Positions 45,190 through 53,930 of a stretch of 64,000 nucleotides of DNA are shown piece by piece. Under the pieces are notes generated by a model. That model had not been told where the DNA came from. It was given only the letters and a program-made list of their open reading frames with translations, and made no database searches. The stretch covers positions 124,001 through 188,000 of the forward strand of contig NZ_JACOIK010000006.1 in the NCBI RefSeq assembly GCF_014692515.1, given 5' to 3'. The DNA comes from Sphingobacterium micropteri (GTDB lineage Bacteria; Bacteroidota; Bacteroidia; Sphingobacteriales; Sphingobacteriaceae). Position numbers and translations under genes: made by a program. Each line of letters starts with the position of its first letter. The stretch's first letter is position 1.

Positions 45190-46797
45190 ATGCAAAAAGG
45201 CACTAAACGGAATATTTTTGTCGCAGCAACTTATGCTGCAGTATTGTTCTTGGGTATCCTGCTCGGGCAGAACTATGCAGATGAGCAGGGGAGTAAACCC
45301 GGTAATACCTTGGTGCCTATTGGGTTATCCAGTAACACATGGAAAGTGCAGCAATTATTAAATCTTGTGGCTGAAGCGTATGTGGATAGTGTTGATGTCG
45401 ACTCGGTGCAAAATGGTGCGATCAATCATATTATATCACATTTAGATCCCTATTCTAGTTATTTAGTTCCGAATGAATCACAACGACAGACAGAAATTCT
45501 GGAAGGAACATTTGAAGGTATCGGTATGGAGTATTTTAACTTAAATGATACGTTGATGATTGTTTCTTTAATTAACGGCGGACCCGCTGATAAGGCGGGG
45601 TTTCGCGTAGGGGATAAACTATTGAAAATTGGGAACGAGCTGGTTGCGGGTATACATATTTCCCGAGAACGGGTAGAGAAGTTGATCCGTGGCCGTCGGG
45701 GAACAGATGTGAGTATTCATGTAAAGCGAGATGGGGACGTCATGAGCACACCGATTAAAGTGGTGCGCGATCAGGTAACGGTAAGTTCCTTGGACGTCGT
45801 TTATATGATTGAACCTGGTGTAGGATATGTTAAGGTGCGACGATTTGGAATTAATACGGCAGATGAGTTTCGACAAGCGATTATGGAGTTGAAAAAGCAA
45901 GGTGCACAAAAATTGATTCTTGATCTGCGTGACAATGGGGGAGGATATTTCCACATGGCAATCAAGTTAGCCAGTGAATTTTTTGCGGATAAGCGACTTA
46001 TTGTTTATACGGAAGGGGCACATGAGGAACGACATGAATATTATTCCGATAGTATTCAAGGAGGCAATTTTGCAACGGAGGAACTGGTTATACTGATTAA
46101 TGAAAATACGGCATCAGCGAGTGAAATTGTAGCGGGTGCTGTACAAGATTGGGATCGCGGCACGATTATCGGAAGACGCTCGTATGGAAAAGGTATTGTA
46201 CAGGAACAATTCGATTTTTCAGACGGTTCAACGGTAAACTTGAGCATAGCGCGCTATTTTACACCACTTGGACGAAGTATACAAAAGAAATATATGGCGA
46301 ATTGGTCCATAATGGATGATTTTAACGCTATGTATAAAGGGCTGTGGGCGCTGGACACCTTATATGCACACGGGAAGGTGTTTGAAACAAAGGCGGGTAA
46401 ACGGGTCTACAGTGGCGGTGGTATTCTGCCTGATATTCATGTGGCACAGGATTCAAATGCATTGAGTCTTTTTTATCAGGATTTGATACAATATAGCTTT
46501 ATTGAACAATTTGTGTATACTCGGTTTACGAAGCAAGCACCTGCTTATTCTATTGAGAATTTTTTACAAGGATATCACTTGCCTGATAATGAGTATCATG
46601 CATTTATTGACTTTGTGCGCGACGAGGGATTCGTTATCTCTGATAGGAAAAAGGACGAGTTAAGAGATCTTATCGAAACGGACATAGAGGCGCTGGTAGG
46701 CCGATTCTATTTCGGTCGCGAGGCCTATTTTAAAGTCAAAAATAGAAATGATAGTTTCGTGCAAAAGGCGTTGGAATTTTTACGAACTACAACCTGA
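45190..46797 (+). CDS. S41 C-terminal processing peptidase (CtpA/Tsp type)
   Basis: A membrane-anchored periplasmic Ser/Lys protease (anchor FVAATYAAVLFLGILLG). A PDZ domain lies about residues 90-170 (GTFEGIGMEYFNLNDTLMIV, NGGPADKAGFRVGDKLLKI). The catalytic Ser is Ser309 in NTASASEIV and the Lys is Lys334 in SYGKGIVQ, 25 residues apart as in the plant D1 protease. At 535 residues it has the usual C-terminal extension of Bacteroidota members. Its 3' end overlaps the convergent gene by 11 bases. Known family roles are processing of periplasmic proteins and cell-wall enzymes. Confidence 0.94.
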   Translation: MQKGTKRNIFVAATYAAVLFLGILLGQNYADEQGSKPGNTLVPIGLSSNTWKVQQLLNLVAEAYVDSVDVDSVQNGAINHIISHLDPYSSYLVPNESQRQTEILEGTFEGIGMEYFNLNDTLMIVSLINGGPADKAGFRVGDKLLKIGNELVAGIHISRERVEKLIRGRRGTDVSIHVKRDGDVMSTPIKVVRDQVTVSSLDVVYMIEPGVGYVKVRRFGINTADEFRQAIMELKKQGAQKLILDLRDNGGGYFHMAIKLASEFFADKRLIVYTEGAHEERHEYYSDSIQGGNFATEELVILINENTASASEIVAGAVQDWDRGTIIGRRSYGKGIVQEQFDFSDGSTVNLSIARYFTPLGRSIQKKYMANWSIMDDFNAMYKGLWALDTLYAHGKVFETKAGKRVYSGGGILPDIHVAQDSNALSLFYQDLIQYSFIEQFVYTRFTKQAPAYSIENFLQGYHLPDNEYHAFIDFVRDEGFVISDRKKDELRDLIETDIEALVGRFYFGREAYFKVKNRNDSFVQKALEFLRTTT

Positions 46798-47896
46798 TAT
46801 CCGCAAAAATGGGATAGTGGTCGGAAAGCTCTTGTTTTATTATCCGGTAATTGTCGACTTGAAATTGTGGGCTACAGAATATATAGTCGATTTGAAAGAG
46901 CGGTAGCATCTCGTAATGCGTAACACCCCATCCCTGGCCCTTTTCCTGAAAGGTGTTTTTCATCCCCTTCCCGATAAGATTTACGCTGTATGACATGGGG
47001 GTGTCATTGAAATCACCCATGATGATGATAGGATAATGTGTCGCATCGATATGATCACGAAGTGCCTCCGCTTGTTGGCTCCGGCGCTCAAAAGCAAATT
47101 TTAATTTCCGACCTACCCGAGTAGTAGCATGTTCCTCATTGGGGGTATTGGAAGGGTTCTGGATAAATTCTTTGTCTTCGGTTTGTAACCCAAAAGAACG
47201 TAAATGTACATTATATACGCGGATAGTATCCGGAGCCTTTACGATATCGGCAAAGATGATGCGGTTGATGCCATACTCATTTTTGGTAATGGTACCGGAA
47301 TGGATAATGGGGTACTTGGAAAAAATAATTTGACCATAGCCCTCATGCTCACTTTTGGTTGCCGGTTCAAAAAAATAATCTTGCAGGCCGCCCTCTATCA
47401 GAATTCGATCACTCATTTGTTTGGTGCCTTTGATCTTGGTAAAGAATTCCTGCATACAGAGGATATCCGGATCGGTGTCTTTAATGAGCGATACCACTTC
47501 ATCCCGAATAGTCGTGGAGGGTATCTTATTTACTTCGTTGAAAAGATGCGCGTTAAAGCTCATGACGCGTATAGCTTGTTCGTTTTTATGTGCAGTTATG
47601 GGTTTCGAGCGAAAACCGATATGCTGCGTGAGCAGGTTCCATCCGAGGAGAATCGGAATCAACGTATAGACCGCATACACCGGACGCCGCAGCAGCCAGT
47701 ATAATGTAAAGCCGATATTTACGGTCAAGATAGGAAGGTAACCTAGACCAAAGAACGGCAGAATCCACACTGTTTTAGGGTTAATGAAAGATGCTGCATA
47801 ACTCAAAAGCAAGAAGAATACAGCAACCATATTACATAGAAATATGGTTTTACTGAAATAACCTAGATTCTTTTTGAAGAGACTCTTCCTTGCCAT
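46787..47896 (-). CDS. Membrane-anchored endonuclease/exonuclease/phosphatase-family protein
   Basis: Three membrane helices (about residues 14-35, 42-62, 70-90) precede an EEP-fold domain: VMSFNAHLFNE, DILCMQEFF (metal-binding Glu), HLRSFG, PIIIMGDFNDTPMS, and the terminal LSDHYPIFADI with the catalytic His. EEP proteins cleave phosphodiesters or phosphomonoesters; the active domain would face the periplasm or cytosol depending on topology. It is the last gene of the mutL-rhomboid operon, 2 bases after the pseudo-rhomboid gene. Confidence 0.87.
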   Translation of the reverse strand: MARKSLFKKNLGYFSKTIFLCNMVAVFFLLLSYAASFINPKTVWILPFFGLGYLPILTVNIGFTLYWLLRRPVYAVYTLIPILLGWNLLTQHIGFRSKPITAHKNEQAIRVMSFNAHLFNEVNKIPSTTIRDEVVSLIKDTDPDILCMQEFFTKIKGTKQMSDRILIEGGLQDYFFEPATKSEHEGYGQIIFSKYPIIHSGTITKNEYGINRIIFADIVKAPDTIRVYNVHLRSFGLQTEDKEFIQNPSNTPNEEHATTRVGRKLKFAFERRSQQAEALRDHIDATHYPIIIMGDFNDTPMSYSVNLIGKGMKNTFQEKGQGWGVTHYEMLPLFQIDYIFCSPQFQVDNYRIIKQELSDHYPIFADIRL

Positions 47897-47898
47897 GA

Positions 47899-48783
47899 CT
47901 ACTTATCATCCTTACTTGCTTTGAATAGCACTTCTTTCTCCCGTGAAGTTAAGCTTTCATAACCGCCTACGGAAATTTTATCCAAAATTTCATCAATTTC
48001 TGCCTGATTGGGAAGATCAGATGTGTGCCGGTAACTGCTATAAGTGGTTGAAGCGGTTTTGCTTTGGTGCACAACTTTCATCTTCGACTTTTTTATCGTT
48101 TTTTCCCATTTTAACAAGCTAAGGTCTTTTCCTCGATGCAGGGACCGGATAAAGAGGATACCCCAGCATGCGGTCGCTAGAAAGCTGATCCCTCCTGCTT
48201 TATTCATAAGGCCTGTAAAAACCAACTCTATACAGATATAAATAAGTGCAATGGTTTTTAAGGAAACTGTTCCTAAGAGCAGCAAACGTACTTCGTACCG
48301 TGGTGCTAACGTTGCTACGGAGGCCACCACAGCTCCTAAAGCAAATGTAGAGGTGTGGAATGATAGCTGTACGCTGTTTTGCAATATCGGTATAAACCCA
48401 AGACCCAGATATAGGCATGCTCCCAAAAAAATTGCACTGAAATAGAGAAATAAGAACTGTCTCCTGTTTAGAAAATTTAAGAAAATATTACCCATCCAAT
48501 ACAACCACAAACAATCGAACAGCAGCTGAAACAATCCTGTATATAAGAAAGGGTAGGTTATAATAGACCACGGTTGTGTCAAAAACTGACTAAACGATAA
48601 AGGTAAGCTTAAATAATCAGCGGCATAATCATATAAGGATACTTCAAGAAGGTTAACCTCTTTTAATAGATCAAAAAGATGGATAAGTACAAAGATGATA
48701 ACCTGTACCGATATGATAAAAGGGATAGGAGACTTACTTTGGTAAGTATCACGCCAAAAAGTTTTTAACACACTCTCTTTCAT
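47899..48783 (-). CDS. Rhomboid-fold membrane protein lacking the catalytic His, with DUF6576-like tail
   Basis: Six helices with the rhomboid order. Compared with the next gene, the GASGAIYG motif is replaced by HTSTFALG (a Ser remains, but the glycines are lost), and the helix 6 motif HVGGALFAY is replaced by TACWGILFI, so the catalytic His is missing. A protease activity is therefore unlikely. The cytosolic tail ends with IDEILDKISVGGYESLTSRE, the short DUF6576-type motif of Bacteroidota rhomboids. The 294-residue protein lies 15 bases after the active rhomboid and may regulate or bind it. Confidence 0.82.
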   Translation of the reverse strand: MKESVLKTFWRDTYQSKSPIPFIISVQVIIFVLIHLFDLLKEVNLLEVSLYDYAADYLSLPLSFSQFLTQPWSIITYPFLYTGLFQLLFDCLWLYWMGNIFLNFLNRRQFLFLYFSAIFLGACLYLGLGFIPILQNSVQLSFHTSTFALGAVVASVATLAPRYEVRLLLLGTVSLKTIALIYICIELVFTGLMNKAGGISFLATACWGILFIRSLHRGKDLSLLKWEKTIKKSKMKVVHQSKTASTTYSSYRHTSDLPNQAEIDEILDKISVGGYESLTSREKEVLFKASKDDK

Positions 48784-48798
48784 CAGTCATACTATTCT

Positions 48799-49521
48799 TT
48801 AATACATATTTCCTCTTCTAATCCGCCATGTTTTGAGTAGGATATACGCAAATAACGCTCCTCCAACATGGGCTAAATGGGCGATAGATCCACCGAATTT
48901 TGAAAAACCTAAATATATCTCAATTAAAATTAAAACGGGAATAAAATATTTCGCTTTTATGGGAACAGGAATAAAAAAGAGGTACAACGACATGTTTGGA
49001 AATAGGTAGGCAAACGCTAGGAGTAATCCGTATATGGCACCGGATGCACCGACTAATGGTGTTCTATAAATAGAAGCCAGTGTCTGGAGTTCACTCTGGG
49101 TGATGTCGAGATTTGTACTCACATATCCACTTACCATATCAAATCGCAGGTGGTCCGCCACGCGTATCGTTCCGGCTATATTATATACTTCGGCTGCCTG
49201 TACACCATATTGGAGGATGAGGGCTCCGAAGCCACAAATCAAATAAAAGTTTAGAAAGCGTTTAGATCCCAATACCTGTTCGATAATCGGTCCGAACATC
49301 ACCAAGGAAAACATGTTAAAAAAAATATGCGCAAACCCTTGGTTGTCGTGCATAAACATGTACGTAACAACTTGCCAAATCTCAAAGAACGGAGAATCAG
49401 GATAATACACGCCAAACAGCAGAGGTGCCTGCGCGAAAATAAGGGAGCCAATAAAACACACCACGTTGATGATGAGCAAGTTTTTGACGACGGGTGTTAA
49501 ATTCGATAAGATGTTATTCAT
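48799..49521 (-). CDS. Rhomboid intramembrane serine protease
   Basis: A six-helix inner-membrane protease of 240 residues. The catalytic Ser is in LVGASGAIYGLL and the His in AHLAHVGGALF; the N-terminal MFMHDNQGFAHIFFNM is the loop-1/helix 2 region with the usual H..N. Both elements of the dyad are present. It directly follows mutL (25-base gap) and precedes the inactive paralogue. Rhomboids cleave membrane proteins near or in helices; targets are unknown. Confidence 0.93.
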   Translation of the reverse strand: MNNILSNLTPVVKNLLIINVVCFIGSLIFAQAPLLFGVYYPDSPFFEIWQVVTYMFMHDNQGFAHIFFNMFSLVMFGPIIEQVLGSKRFLNFYLICGFGALILQYGVQAAEVYNIAGTIRVADHLRFDMVSGYVSTNLDITQSELQTLASIYRTPLVGASGAIYGLLLAFAYLFPNMSLYLFFIPVPIKAKYFIPVLILIEIYLGFSKFGGSIAHLAHVGGALFAYILLKTWRIRRGNMY

Positions 49522-49546
49522 ATACTATACTATAGGTCGTAAATGT

Positions 49547-51439
49547 TTAGTTTTTATTAAATCGTTCCAGGAGTTCCTGTAATGTAATCGTCACGACAAT
49601 CGGCTTGCCGTGTATCGATATACTCGGTGATTGGGTCGCGAAGAGCTTATCTATCAACTCAGACATCTCTTGGTTGTTCAATGCTGTTCCCGGTTTGATA
49701 GCCGCATTTTTTGCAAGGCTACGTGCTAAGTTTTCTCTTTTATTAAGTTGTAATTCGTCCTTATTGTTTTTGAAATCTTCCAAAAGCTGCTCCAAAATTT
49801 TTGTTTCATTGATGCCCTGTCCTAAATCGGCAGGAATACCATCGACAATAAAGGTTGTCTTCCCGAAAGGCCGAACTTGAAAACCTAGTGTTTGGATTTC
49901 AGGCAAAATATCTTCCATCAGTGCAAAATCTGCTGGGCTTAACTCTACTGTTTGTGGGAACAAACTCTGTTGACTACTACCTTGGTTATTTTCCAACTGC
50001 TCCATGTAGTGCTCAAATAGGATGCGTTCATGTGCTGCCTGCTGATCTATCAGCATGAAACCTGAATGAATCTGTGAGACGATAAAACGGTTGTGCAACT
50101 GGTAAAATTGCTTAACGCCGTCTTGGGAAGTCGAAGACGACACCTCGCGTTCTGTTGAAGGTCTGTCTAAAGATGGTTGTTCGTCCTGATGTAGCGATAA
50201 TTGTTCCGCTGTATCTCGTTGGGTAATTTGATATAAGGAGTCCCAGTTCTGCGGGATCCCAATTTTTTTCTCCAGACCGGCCGCGTAATTGGAGGCACGG
50301 GAACTGCTCGAAGAAGATGACTTCGTATCTTCGAAAGGATTGAAGTTGGGGTTAAAAGAAATAGTCGGTACTTGAATCTCTTCGAGCGGTTTATTGGTGA
50401 TGAGATTAGTAAAGCTTGTTTCTTGATTGAAATCTAATGTCGGCGTAATGTTATAACGGCCTAACGAGCGCTTAACTGTCGACCGCAAAATCGCATACAT
50501 CGCTTTGTCATCCTCGTATTTAATTTCTGTTTTCGTTGGGTGGACGTTGATGTCGATTTTGGAAGGGTCTATCTCGATAAACAATACATACAATGGATAA
50601 GTATCTGCTGGAAGTATATCCTCGTAGGCATTCATCAACGCATGATGGAGGTAAGGGTCTTTGACAAAACGCTTATTGACAAAGAAAAACTGTTCACCAC
50701 GGGTCTTCTTTGCAAATTCTGGTTTGCCAATAAATCCGTTAACCGTAATGATGGTGGTGTCCTCTTCCACGGGCACAAGACGTTGATTATAGTTGTTCCC
50801 GAAAAGGTGGACTATACGTTGTTTTAAGGTCTCCGATGGCAAATGAAAGAGTTCATTGCCATCACTATGTAGACTGAAAAATATTTTCGGATGCGCTAAG
50901 GCTATACGTTGAAATTCGTCTATGATATGGCGCATTTCAACAGAATTGCTTTTCAGAAAATTTCGACGGGCAGGGATGTTATAAAAAAGATTCTTTACCG
51001 AGATACTCGTTCCCGCAGGTAGCGCTTCAGGTTGTTGGCTGATCACTTTCGAGCCCTCTATTTGTATAATCGTACCCAATTCATCTTCCACACGTCGGCT
51101 TTTCAGCTCTACCTGTGCAATGGCGGCAATCGAAGCCAGGGCTTCTCCACGAAAACCCATTGTTCTGATTGCGAATAAATCTTCTGCTTGGCGTATTTTG
51201 GATGTTGCATGCCTTTCAAAACAAAGGCGGGCATCCGTGATGCTCATGCCACAGCCATTGTCGATTACTTGTATGAGGGATTTTCCAGCGTCCTTGACAA
51301 TAAGTTTAATTTTATCCGCTCCCGCATCGATTGCATTTTCAATAAGTTCTTTTACCGCAGAAGCTGGGCGTTGCACCACTTCTCCTGCAGCAATCTGATT
51401 GGCAACCGAATCCGGCAGTAACTGTATAATATCTGACAT
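49547..51439 (-). CDS. mutL: DNA mismatch-repair protein MutL
   Basis: A GHKL ATPase linking MutS to downstream repair. N-terminal motifs: IAAGEVVQRPASAVKELIEN, DNGCGM and TMGFRGEALASIAA. A Ser-rich linker (about residues 375-385) leads to the dimerisation domain. The endonuclease-motif region reads LIDQQAAHERI, with Gln where many MutL endonucleases have His (DQHA). At 630 residues it is complete. A TAACTTTG box lies only 7 bases upstream of the ATG, so the message is leaderless or nearly so. It heads an operon with two rhomboid-fold proteins and an EEP protein. Confidence 0.96.
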   Translation of the reverse strand: MSDIIQLLPDSVANQIAAGEVVQRPASAVKELIENAIDAGADKIKLIVKDAGKSLIQVIDNGCGMSITDARLCFERHATSKIRQAEDLFAIRTMGFRGEALASIAAIAQVELKSRRVEDELGTIIQIEGSKVISQQPEALPAGTSISVKNLFYNIPARRNFLKSNSVEMRHIIDEFQRIALAHPKIFFSLHSDGNELFHLPSETLKQRIVHLFGNNYNQRLVPVEEDTTIITVNGFIGKPEFAKKTRGEQFFFVNKRFVKDPYLHHALMNAYEDILPADTYPLYVLFIEIDPSKIDINVHPTKTEIKYEDDKAMYAILRSTVKRSLGRYNITPTLDFNQETSFTNLITNKPLEEIQVPTISFNPNFNPFEDTKSSSSSSSRASNYAAGLEKKIGIPQNWDSLYQITQRDTAEQLSLHQDEQPSLDRPSTEREVSSSTSQDGVKQFYQLHNRFIVSQIHSGFMLIDQQAAHERILFEHYMEQLENNQGSSQQSLFPQTVELSPADFALMEDILPEIQTLGFQVRPFGKTTFIVDGIPADLGQGINETKILEQLLEDFKNNKDELQLNKRENLARSLAKNAAIKPGTALNNQEMSELIDKLFATQSPSISIHGKPIVVTITLQELLERFNKN

Positions 51440-51446
51440 ACAAGAG

Positions 51447-51454
51447 CAAAGTTA
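51447..51454 (-). promoter_or_regulatory. Candidate -7 box of mutL
   Basis: Minus strand TAACTTTG, exact, ending 7 bases before the mutL ATG. The following 51455-51568 intergenic bases show no other feature. Confidence 0.4.
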
Positions 51455-51568
51455 CAAAAATTTTGTGTGTCATGACCCGACGAGGACGTCTCAAAAGGTA
51501 ATAAATCGTTAAAAAAAGCGTCATACTTTCTCGCAATGAAGGTGATCGCCTACTTTTGATATGCCGTC

Positions 51569-52189
51569 TTAATCTTTAATCACGCTGCCCCGATAATATG
51601 TATTCCAATTATCTTTTGCGTAACCATCTTTCATAACAGTAAACGAAGATGCCGTTGCATCTTTTAAAGGGATGCCCCTATAAAACACTGTCCAGTTATC
51701 TTTTGCATATCCTCCACCGAGAATTTTGAAGGAAGAAGCTGAAGCTTCTTTGATTTTTTTACCGTCGTAAAAAACGGACCACGCGTCTTTGGTATATCCA
51801 CCGCCCAATTTGGTGTAAGTCGATGGCGAAATATCGTCTACCTCCCGCCCCCGTCGATAGATCCGCCAAGAATCCTTGCCATATCCATCCTTCGTATATT
51901 GAAAGGAACTAGCGGAGGCATTTTCCAATAACATTCCTCTGTAATACACGCGCCAATTGTCCTTGGCATAACCTCCACCGAGATATTTGAAGGAAGAAGC
52001 GGAGGCGTCTTTGACAACTTTTCCTCGATAATATACACGCCAGTTGTCCTTGGCATAACCTCCTCCTAATATACCGTTTTTTTGTGTGTAAGAAACGATG
52101 TGAAAGAAGTTAGTCGAAACTTCTGTCTCTATGGCAATAGCGTTGTTAAAAAAAAGATATAATGGTAAAAGAGTAAACAGTTGTTTCAT
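51569..52189 (-). CDS. Exported DKNYY-type repeat protein
   Basis: A signal peptide (LFTLLPLYLFFNNAIA) and a short stretch precede 29-residue repeats starting at residue 42: five full copies and a 20-residue sixth. The unit is GGGYAKDNWRVYYRGKVVKD followed by ASASSFKYL. This is the DKNYY-family pattern of tandem beta repeats. The protein ends inside the last repeat. No enzyme motif. It is divergent from the TPM gene. Function is unknown; the repeats may form a beta-solenoid-like binding surface. Confidence 0.85.
   Translation of the reverse strand: MKQLFTLLPLYLFFNNAIAIETEVSTNFFHIVSYTQKNGILGGGYAKDNWRVYYRGKVVKDASASSFKYLGGGYAKDNWRVYYRGMLLENASASSFQYTKDGYGKDSWRIYRRGREVDDISPSTYTKLGGGYTKDAWSVFYDGKKIKEASASSFKILGGGYAKDNWTVFYRGIPLKDATASSFTVMKDGYAKDNWNTYYRGSVIKD
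51572..52066. repeat. Tandem 87-bp repeats within the DKNYY gene
   Basis: Five complete 87-base units and one 60-base unit encode the protein repeats. Copies 1 and 2 share long identical DNA stretches (for example CCTTGGCATAACCTCC on the plus strand), suggesting recent duplication or recombination. Confidence 0.75.
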
Positions 52190-52323
52190 AATAAGTCAAC
52201 GTTAAATGAGTTGTTACTGTGATAGACAGAAAGATTGGGCTAGGGTTTAATATATTTCCGTATTAATATAATCTTTGGTTTCTGTCAAAATTTTTAACAT
52301 ATTCGAAATAAATATACAGATCT

Positions 52324-53901
52324 ATGAAACGTTATACCTCGTTGTGTCGGCGGCATATTTCTCTTTTACTTTTAGCCGTATTTTTTGTGTCGAGCGGTTT
52401 GGGCCAGCATTTATATACGGTCGAGACATTGCCCAGTCCGAAGGAAGTTGGACAAGATTTTTATGTCAGCAATCCAGACGGCATGCTATCTTCTGCAACG
52501 GTAGACCAATTAAATAGACTTTCTACCGATATAGAACATGCTTCGGGCGCGGAGTATGCGGTGGTAGTGGTCAATGATTTTGAAGGATACGATGTGTTTG
52601 AATTTGCACTGAAACTATTCAATACGTGGGGGATAGGCAAGCACGGACAAAATAATGGTCTGCTATTATTTATTGCCAAGGATCGAAGAGAATACCGCTT
52701 TATTTCCGGATATGGCATGGAAGCCATCTTTCCAGATGTCTATTTACATCGTATCGGTGAGAAATATCTTGTTCCTCATTTTAAGGCAGGGGATTATGAT
52801 CAAGGCGTGTTGGATGCATCCCAAGCGATTCAACAAGCATTGACGGCTCCTGATGTACGGGCTGAACTACAACGCATGATGCCGGAAGCAACGCCGTTTT
52901 TCAGCAGACGAAATCCCTATTTTGTCAATTCCATGGGGATTATACTACTATATGTAGCACTGTATTATTGGGTGCATCGTGCTGGGCGGACGGGATTGAG
53001 AAAGGAATGGATGCATTCGCAAGATGACAAAACGAAGTTTAAGGCCAAATTTAGTAAAAAAGGAAAGGGTGGGTGTAGTAACTGGTTTGCCTATTTAGCC
53101 TTAGGTGGTTTGGCAACAATATTCACGATGTTGTTTGTCATGATGATTTTTGCTTTTGTGATAGGAGATATCGAAAGTATGTTTCAACCGGCTACTCTTC
53201 CTTATGTTTTTGCTATTTGGGGAAGTTATACGGTGGCATTTAAGATCTGGGAAGCGCGTAAGGTTATTAAGGAAAGCTATCAAGATGAGGAGAATAAACT
53301 CAAAGCGTTACAGCATTTTCAGCTACGTACATTGATCCCATACGTGGCAAGTCCGTTGATGTTGTTTAGCTTTTTTATGTTTCGACAGAAGTGGAAAGAT
53401 AGCCGGGTACGTTTTGTGCCGCCGGATGATTCCGGTGATTGGAAACGTGTAGATCGCGATGAGGTGGTATGGAAGGTATGGAAAAGCTATCTGAGTGAAG
53501 GACAGTTAAAGGAAGAGAGCTTAGGTTCTCGTGCTTACGAAGTATGGATCAACAAAAAGACCAAAGAGAAAAAAGTATTAGGTTGGCCAGGGAAAAATGC
53601 AAAAACTTACGCAAAATGCCCTTCTTGTGGATTCTATATGTATGAAAAAAATAAAAGGGGCAAAATATTGAAAGTAGCAACGTATAATGCCAGCGGGCTA
53701 CAGGAGGTGTATGACCAATGTCGGCATTGTAAACGCAAAGAGGATAAACGCCCCCGTGTGATTCCGAAGTTAGTGCGAAGCTCCGGCGGCGGTAGCTCCA
53801 GCTCTGGTGGAGGCGGTTTTAGTGGCGGCTCCTCTAGTGGCGGTAGTGGTAGTTTTGGAGGCGGTTCATCGGGAGGCGGTGGTGCAGGGGGTAGGTGGTA
53901 G
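52324..53901 (+). CDS. TPM-domain membrane protein with zinc ribbon and Gly/Ser-rich tail
   Basis: A signal peptide ends near SSGLGQ. The TPM domain (about residues 45-175) has LNRLSTDIEHASGAEYAVVV, KHGQNNGLLLFIAKDRREYR and YGMEAIFPD. Three to four membrane helices lie between 195 and 350. A zinc ribbon uses Cys432, Cys435, Cys466 and Cys469 (CPSCGFYMY and CRHCKRK). The last 45 residues are almost only Gly and Ser, as in many YgcG/YdjH-type proteins. TPM proteins with zinc ribbons are known neighbours of PspA in other bacteria (for example ydjFGHI of Bacillus), and here the gene converges on a PspA-flotillin operon. Confidence 0.88.
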   Translation: MKRYTSLCRRHISLLLLAVFFVSSGLGQHLYTVETLPSPKEVGQDFYVSNPDGMLSSATVDQLNRLSTDIEHASGAEYAVVVVNDFEGYDVFEFALKLFNTWGIGKHGQNNGLLLFIAKDRREYRFISGYGMEAIFPDVYLHRIGEKYLVPHFKAGDYDQGVLDASQAIQQALTAPDVRAELQRMMPEATPFFSRRNPYFVNSMGIILLYVALYYWVHRAGRTGLRKEWMHSQDDKTKFKAKFSKKGKGGCSNWFAYLALGGLATIFTMLFVMMIFAFVIGDIESMFQPATLPYVFAIWGSYTVAFKIWEARKVIKESYQDEENKLKALQHFQLRTLIPYVASPLMLFSFFMFRQKWKDSRVRFVPPDDSGDWKRVDRDEVVWKVWKSYLSEGQLKEESLGSRAYEVWINKKTKEKKVLGWPGKNAKTYAKCPSCGFYMYEKNKRGKILKVATYNASGLQEVYDQCRHCKRKEDKRPRVIPKLVRSSGGGSSSSGGGGFSGGSSSGGSGSFGGGSSGGGGAGGRW

Positions 53902-53910
53902 AGATAGAAT

Positions 53911-53930
53911 GGCAGAGGTTAACCCCTGCC
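53911..53930. terminator. Hairpin between TPM and ATPase genes
   Basis: GGCAGAGG-TTAA-CCCCTGCC, an 8-bp stem with one mismatch, overlapping the ATPase stop and followed by GTTTTG. It can serve both convergent genes. Confidence 0.5.
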
